64,000 nucleotides of DNA from Kalmusia sp. IMI 367209 (lineage: Eukaryota; Ascomycota; Dothideomycetes; Pleosporales; Didymosphaeriaceae). Below the pieces are notes generated by a model, which saw only the letters and a list, made by a program, of their open reading frames with translations, did not search any database and was not told the DNA's origin. A program made the translations under genes and the position numbers. This document shows, piece after piece, positions 57,650-64,000 of this stretch; position 1 is the stretch's first letter; the number at the start of each line of letters is the position of its first letter. The DNA lies in assembly GCA_027946365.1 (NCBI GenBank), contig JAPEUQ010000004.1, positions 2,976,001 through 3,040,000 on the forward strand. Reading direction: 5' to 3'.

Positions 57650-59399
57650 CTACGCAGATCCCACGTCCTTCTCTTTACCCTCCCTGATTTGTATATCCGA
57701 GAAGTCTGCCGGATCTAGCACCGGTTCCCAGTTTCCAAACGAGTACACACCATACATCGTTCCCGTGAATGCTCCGCCAACCGGTGGCATCACGGTCAGC
57801 TCCGAGGATTTGAAAGTGAAGCTCTCCACCTCGTCTGAGTGCTTGACATACAGGTTGTAGCTGCCATTGCTTGCTTCGGCGCATAATGTGACTCTAGAGT
57901 TCTCCGCGACAGATCTTGCGGCGCCTTCCTTTACTAAAGGGAACACCTTCTTTGTTAACGCGTGTATTGACCATCAATCCTGGACAACATACCTTGACTT
58001 GACCTGCTTGGCCTTCTGGTTTTCGGCACACAATAGTCCGGACTACCTTACCATCACCTCCTTCGACCGCTCCAATTCCGATAGTCGCATAGGAATACAT
58101 ACTCCACCAAACAACTATACCAGCTTCGTATCCTGCTTTCCGAGGCTGGAAATCTAATGTTGCGTCGAAGGTCTCCAGGTACGAGCTCTGCTTTCTTAGT
58201 AGCATCGACGGCGCCTCCGGCGACTCAAGACTATAACATGACCCCCAGAGTCTCAGATATCCCGGCCTGTCCGTTAAAGAATAACACTTTCTCAACGGCG
58301 TGTTCTTTTGATACCAGCCCAACTCGAGATCCTGCACCTTCAAGTCCGCCCTCCACTTCACCCCATCTGCACTCATTTTCTCGATGTCTTGCTCAACCGC
58401 ATCTCTCCCTCTCGTTACGAGCGCAACGTTCCTCCCCTCATTGAACACTGGCCAGTCATCCACCCAATTCACCTTGACCAGGAATGTCTCTCGCCCCATC
58501 TGCGGCTCTAAAAACCTCCCGTTCGCATCTTTGAGAGGTCGAACGCCCAGGAAAACCGCCCACCACCTACCCTCGCCATCTTCGAAAACGTCGGCGTGGC
58601 CCGTTCGCTGGACTTCTTCGTCAGGCCCGTTATACCACAGTGCCTTGCCCTGTCCCTCCCATGGCCCGTACACGCTCTCCTTGCTCCGGAATACCCACTC
58701 CTGATGCCCAGCCTCCGTCCCACCTTCTGCGACAAACAAATAGTAATACTCTCCCTTACGTAAGATATGCGAGCCTTCTGCAACGCCGTACTTGGACTGA
58801 CGTATCACGACAGGTGGAGTAAGCGTGCGACCCGTCGCGGCGTCGATTTCACTAATGTGGATAGCGAAATCTTTCAGCTTGGATGCTGGATCACGCTTAG
58901 ATATGCGCACCGTAGTGCTCAAGTAACACCTATCATCAGAGTCCCAAAAGAGATCCTGATCAAAGCCCGGATTGTCGAAATATACTGGATCGCTCCACCG
59001 CTGCTCATCCCAGATGTCGTCCGTCCAGACATAAAACCCGCGCGGGAAGATTCGCTCGTCGCTTGTGGGTCTGTACCGTTGGAACACGCCTGTAGTCAGA
59101 TACCACCGTTTTTCAGACGGTCGGTAGCGAAGAGTGGATGCCCAGCTCCCAGCACCTGGCTCAACTGTGCGGAGATTGATCTGCGAGGGGCGAGTCAGGG
59201 CGTGTCCGATGAGAGTCCAGTTCAGAAGGTCAGTAGATGTGTAGATGGGGCAGGAGGGCGTGTATTCGAAAGTTGAGGTGCTGAGGAAGAAGCGTGTTGG
59301 TGTGGAAGAGGTGGAGGGGACGACGCAGATTGTGGGGTCAGGGTTGAAGCCGCGGAGGATGGGGTTGCGGAAAGAGGGTGTGGGTTGTGAGGATGCCAT
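57650..59399 (-). CDS. Glycoside hydrolase family 43 beta-xylosidase/arabinofuranosidase
   Basis: Two exons (57993-59399, 57650-57949; 43 bp intron) give 568 aa. The catalytic base Asp is in GFNPDPTI (residue 21), the pKa-modulating Asp in FDQDLFWDSDD, and the general-acid Glu in VAEGSHIL. The GH43 propeller fills residues 10-320, including the blade sequence TGHADVFEDGEGRWWAVFLG. The C-terminal beta-sandwich typical of GH43 beta-xylosidases follows (SYLETFDATLDFQPRKAGYE...) and is completed by exon 2, ending ...FSDIQIREGKEKDVGSA. There is no signal peptide, so it is likely an intracellular enzyme acting on xylo- or arabino-oligosaccharides. It is unrelated in detail to the GH43 at 19970. Confidence 0.9.
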
Positions 59400-60075
59400 C
59401 TCCTTATGCTCTCTTGCTCACGTTGATGGTCTAACGTATTATCAATACTATGGACGGAGCACATAATATACAAAGTAGGAGTAGGACCTTAGTGGACCCA
59501 TTGCCAAGAGATATTTTCCACCAATGCGGGTCTAGTTTAGAAAGGAGTGATACTAGATAACTCCTCAAATATTGACGAAGGTACATACTAACATAGATGA
59601 ATTCAGTGAACATGCTTCTGCAAATTTTTATGTTGTGAAAACGTAGAGTGATATCCTCTAACATCACCTTCTGAAATCACCAGTTCATTAGTAAATTGTG
59701 TAGATAGAAATTGAGCACATTTAATTCAGACTTGCCGAAATTCATAGTGCTCTGGCGTCCTATGAACTGCAATAAGTAGGCTCTTATTGACGATTCTTGA
59801 TAATAGATGAAATACCAGCGTTCATTCGAGAGTGTCGACTGGCAAATATGGTCTGCGTCTTAAGGCAGGTTTACACAGAGATCATGCTCGAATTGTGCGT
59901 GTGTATAGCAAGTAGCTCTGTTAGTAAAGTCGGGGTCCTTCGATAGCTCAATTTCATCATAGAAATTAGCATCAGAGACCTTCTTTGAAAATCAAGGAGT
60001 GTGTCGAATGTATTAGAGGATCAAATTGTACATTGGAAGATCTTTCAACTCATCCACATTCCTATATCACACGCA
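59400..60075. other. AT-rich intergenic stretch
   Basis: Upstream of the GH43 gene and downstream of the crystallin-like gene. It is AT-rich and no coding frame is supported. Confidence 0.5.
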
Positions 60076-62491
60076 TCAATCAAGACCTCCAACGTAGACT
60101 CCCACAGGAGAAATACCCAAATTCCTCGCCACAGGCTTAGTCTTATTAGGGAAGACGTTCGGCACAACGTCTTCAAGAGTTCCTTTAGACCCATCCCACC
60201 ACGCGCAGAAAACGCTCTGTATCTTATCGTCTATATCCCCGACCTTGTTATTGTTGTCATCGGTTAAGGTGTTCACGTCCCTCGTATTATCGAGGACGAT
60301 TCTGAGATCACCCCCGCAGTCGGGTTGCCTGTGTGATTATTAGCCAAATTCGGAAATAGGTGAGGCTTTTGATTAAAGCTCATGACCTACAGGTAGCCGA
60401 AACACCAAGGATAATTGTCATACGTATAGACGCGGACGGAAGAAACGCCATCGACCGTGCGGAACCTAGATTCCAGTTAGGAAGCATCAAGCTGGGGGTG
60501 GTCATGGCATACCAAACGTTTTTACAGGCTCTTTTATCCGTATTTTCTTGGGCGTAGCCAAACCAATCCCACTGGAAGTCGTATCCCTGATAAAGAACTG
60601 TCTACTCTGCGGTTAATTGCCTGTTTCAAAAGCATAGCGTAGGGTTCCTCACGGTGTATTGGGGGTCCTGCTCATTGCGAGCTGAAATATCTCCTAGAAG
60701 CAATCGCTCTTCTAGAGGCGTTATTTTCCTAGCCTTCAGCGGATAAAGGCCAACAGGAATTTCGTGTGTTGGCGTCTTGGAGTGTACAGCTGGATCGTCT
60801 CCATCAGCCAGGGGGATGCCTTGAGTGCACCTCAAGCTTCTAATCCGCCTGTCCCAGTCGCCTCCCGGAGCTGGTAAGCCTTTGAGGTTTGGTATCTTGA
60901 TACCATTCACCCCGTCAAGAATCAAGACGCCATCTGTCCCGTCGCAGTCCCATAGACTAGTGCATTGTGAGTAAACGATAAACGACACGAACAGAGGAGG
61001 CAGCTTACGAATAGAAAGCGCACCAGTACGAATCATACTGATCAAATAATTGCAGTGATGACCATGATATCTCGTCCGCGCTAGATTATGAATCAGTGAC
61101 ATTGATCTGGGAAAACAAGTAAGAGGCAACTGACTAGAGATCGGCGCATTCATGACGATCAAGATTCCCTCGTGTATACCAGATAAAATTTCCTTTGTAG
61201 TCCGGATCGACGTAAAGCTCAACCTATTGAAATCCATTACTCCATCTCCAACGCCGTTGATATAGACTAAACCCTTACGATATGCTCCTCCCGCTTTGAT
61301 AGGCTCCCATCAGATACTGGAGATCGTCTTACCGACCCAATAGTGTGTTTGCGTCCTGGTACACCATCTTTCCCCCACCAGCATCTCATTGCCCGGATCT
61401 CATTGCTGAACAGCATCAGGTCTTCACGAGACTCAGTGAAATAATAGTAGTAAGATGAATCGGATAGGCAGTCATTGTTAGATCTACCATCAATATAAGC
61501 GGAACTGGAAAAGGTGTAAAGTAATTCATAACTTACGGGTAGAAGCGACATGAGTAGTCAATCCCTGGGGTGCCCCAGAGGAATTGAATAGACTTAACAT
61601 CGTTCTTCCTGTGGAGGTGTATTAGTAAAAAAAATTGATAAGGATCAGAGTCGAGTCTTACCACCCAGCGTCACAGTGCGACGGCTCACTAATGGGGTTC
61701 GTAATGTGTAATACGCCCTGGAAGTCTGTGTACGACCATAGAGCTACCTAAATTTGGTGAGATTGGAAGAATAATTGCGTACTCAAATGCCACTTACGAC
61801 TTTTCGATCGTCCATCGTATTAGCAATAGATGCATTGACAGAGATAGGTTCCCTCAATTGAATGGCCTTGCGCCCAGAAGTAGCGGCGTTCTGTTCCACT
61901 GCGCTTGTCCACCAACATAGGGCGGCCTGGATCTGATTGTCTAAATCCTTCTCGAGTGAAGGGACCTCCGCGGGGTAGTCGAGGGTCAAAGCGGGCTTGT
62001 TGTGCTGGCATTCATCGGTCGACCTATAAAATCTGCAAGAAAACCTTCGATTGTCGGGCTGCTTCGCCAGCTTGAGGGAAGACACCGTGCCCCTAGCAGC
62101 CGTCAGTATGACATACTAAGTTGGAATAATGTACTATGTGACTTACGGATCAACGAAGTAACAATGCTGTCCGGGTGCGGTAGGAGAAGACGGTTGATCA
62201 GGCCAGGGCGTAAGCCCCCAGCGTTTGCCTCCAAAGTCTGGATCCGCATAGAAAATGACCTATAGTGCCTGTGAGACTCTGTATGATTTCAGATCTGCTT
62301 AGACAGACCTCGGTGGGGGTTTCATCGTCGTGTAGTTCTATCAATGGCAAGAACTCAATGGAAGATGGGTCAGTATCGCGCGTAAGTGCTACAGTAATAG
62401 AATCGTCCTCAGCAGGCGCGCTGCTATCTTTACGGATGACGGCACCAAGCGCAACTGTAGAGACGGCAAAGAGGGGTATAATGACGCGCAT
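60076..62491 (-). CDS. Secreted protein with four tandem beta/gamma-crystallin-like modules
   Basis: Twelve exons give 611 aa: 62309-62491, 62147-62259, 61798-62092, 61662-61747, 61537-61608, 61279-61483, 61135-61223, 61009-61080, 60653-60956, 60513-60601, 60391-60465, 60076-60328. A signal peptide (MRVIIPLFAVSTVALGAV) and a short linker lead into four modules starting near residues 62, 198, 319 and 474. Each begins with a crystallin-like Greek-key strand (VIFYADPDFGG, VALWSYTDFQG, VELYVDPDYKG, TVLYQGYDFQW). A Cys near a Trp/Tyr follows, then an SSL/SVR strand, CxFY, DC, and three end in I-[QR]-x-x-x-C-x-W-W or similar. Introns recur at the same module positions. Likely extracellular; binding partner and role unknown. 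It could be a secreted effector or cell-wall protein. Confidence 0.75.
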
Positions 62492-64000
62492 GGTCACAAA
62501 CGCTCGCAAAAGTGAGTGTGATAATGATAGAGGCTATAATGATGAGCGGTAGTCGAATTGGGAGTGCTCGGAGGGAGGAATACAAGAGAGAAAGTAGATG
62601 CCGGAGGTGGGGCAAGGTTGATATATCTAGCAGTGAAAGACCGTCGGTCTGTGCGAGGGCAGGAGCGTTTGCCGGCGCGGGTAATAAACTAACAGATGTA
62701 TTGACAATCAAATCTTACAAAGCAGTGAACCAAACTCGACATAAGGGGAAATTACTACCCCCATTTATTGGTTTAGTAAAAGCTATGACACCGTAGGCGA
62801 CCGTTCACGCTAGAAAGCTGTACAGTACTCCTGACTATACAGTTGATAACTCAGAATATTACATAGCCATTGCGGTAGGCTTGTATGCTCAATACGCTCG
62901 AATGACATACGGTATTCAATAAGTTATAAGTAGAGCTATGCTGAGATAAGAGAATAGAGTGAAGAACACGCACATGGCCATGAAAGGCACCAGAACAATC
63001 GCATATCGAACAAGCGCAGTGTCCCATCCCTACGATCGCTCCTTCCACGTATATCAGCTAGCTGACGAGATATCATTCGACTACATGTCTGCACTGGCAA
63101 GAGGATCAGCGTTGTCAAGCAACTTGGCATCTTTCCAATTCCTGCCCTCTAGATTGGCACGAGAAAACGAGACATGGGCTCTAGCACTTAGAGGAGCTTC
63201 ACACATCGTTAGTACGTAGCTATCCTAAACCTAGCTCCCTATTAGATCAAGAGCGAAGTCATAGGACAGGCAGTCAGGTTGGCATCTAATGTGAGGAACT
63301 CCCCCTTTATTTACTTCCATCACTCAAACTCAAATGTTCGGGGGACATGATGGTTCATCGTGCGCATACACGGTTTTACTAAGTGCACCCTCCCTTTGGA
63401 AAAGGTTTCTCCAAGCAGTCGGACCTACACACCGCAGTCACTGTTGCCGCCATCCCTTTCCGTTGAAGACATCAGGCGTCGGAAAGTGAACATATTGTCG
63501 CAATCAAACCGCCAAGAAAAACTGTAGAGGCTGGTGAAGGTCGAAGCCGGTGCACGATCCATCAAATGACGCTCAGCGCTGCGGGTTATGCACCAGTGGT
63601 TCTCTTCTGCAACACGCTGAATACGGAATTTTCACGTGTCGGCAAAGCGGATGATATGGCTGCAGAACTTCTTGCAATTGACTACAAAAGCACCAACTTT
63701 AACAACAGAACCCCACAAAATAGGCAAACTTAATCGGAATCGGACACGTTTTTCAAGCGACTTTGTTCATGGGGGCAAGTGACAATCTCCGATGGTCCTA
63801 CATCACCTTGCATCACCGCCTGCTGCGCGGCGCCAGGCGTCCGAAACGCCTAAGGACCCATGCTCGCAAGCAACGCCCCCTTTCCCTCCGTCACATGTTG
63901 CCCTCCCACTCCCACCTCTCTCCCTTTCCCCCTCCATCCGTCCACCGCCGGGCCCCCCTCGCAAACAAAGTAAAGGACCCGCCTTTTCGCCCCGTAGGGC
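62492..64000. other. Right edge: no gene, promoter-like end
   Basis: The first part is the promoter of the crystallin-like gene. An 86-codon plus frame at 62959-63219 is unsupported. From about 63890 the plus strand is a strong CT-rich tract (CCTCCCACTCCCACCTCTCT), as commonly seen just upstream of fungal transcription starts. A rightward gene may therefore begin beyond the window. Confidence 0.4.

Noticed and set aside
61505..61536. A 32-nt intron in the crystallin-like gene
   Set aside because: Too short. Using the later acceptor at 61484 gives a 53-nt intron and restores the spacing between CxFY and DC seen in the other modules.
1..64000. CRISPR arrays, bacterial operons, ribosomal RNA genes
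   Set aside because: The window is fungal nuclear DNA with spliced genes. No direct-repeat/spacer pattern or rRNA-like sequence was seen.

Overview
This 64 kb window comes from a filamentous ascomycete (Pezizomycotina, most likely Dothideomycetes). Nearly every multi-exon gene has 40-70 bp introns with GTAAGT/GTATGT-like donors. The gene content is typical of such fungi: DUF6594, Zn2Cys6 regulator, SpaA polarisome protein, HeLo-domain protein, fungal NLR-like receptors, DUF3433 membrane protein and GH43 enzymes. All exon structures here were assembled by eye from reading frames and splice consensus, so boundaries are predictions.

Left arm (0.3-21.4 kb): DUF6594 membrane protein (-), an AT-rich gene-poor stretch, a D-2-hydroxyacid dehydrogenase (-), a Zn2Cys6 transcription factor (-), then a head-to-head chromatin pair: a Hos2-type class I histone deacetylase (-) and a Yng2-like ING/PHD protein (+) sharing a 333 bp promoter. 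SpaA (+) and a GH43 glycosidase (+) follow.

Centre (22-43 kb): a cluster of probable self/non-self recognition or cell-death genes. It holds a 1159-aa coiled-coil protein (-), a HeLo-domain protein (-), a divergently transcribed NLR with ankyrin repeats (+), an ankyrin/Fungal_N membrane-anchored protein (-), and a 1410-aa protein kinase/NB-ARC/TPR-like/TM receptor (-). The HeLo protein ends in, and the NLR begins with, a short HET-s-like motif. This is the layout of het-S/nwd2-type amyloid-signalling pairs. Three GACCGGT sites lie between the two genes. A decayed copy of the 5' end of the kinase receptor sits at about 32.8-33.05 kb.

Right arm (43-64 kb): an AT-rich gene-poor block, a broken DUF3433 gene (+), two small low-complexity genes, a membrane-anchored steryl-ester/triacylglycerol lipase (-), PET191-like cytochrome oxidase assembly factor (+), a second GH43 enzyme (-), and a secreted protein of four tandem beta/gamma-crystallin-like modules with a periodic exon pattern (-). 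The last 1.5 kb has no supported gene and ends in a pyrimidine-rich tract that looks like the promoter of a gene beyond the edge.
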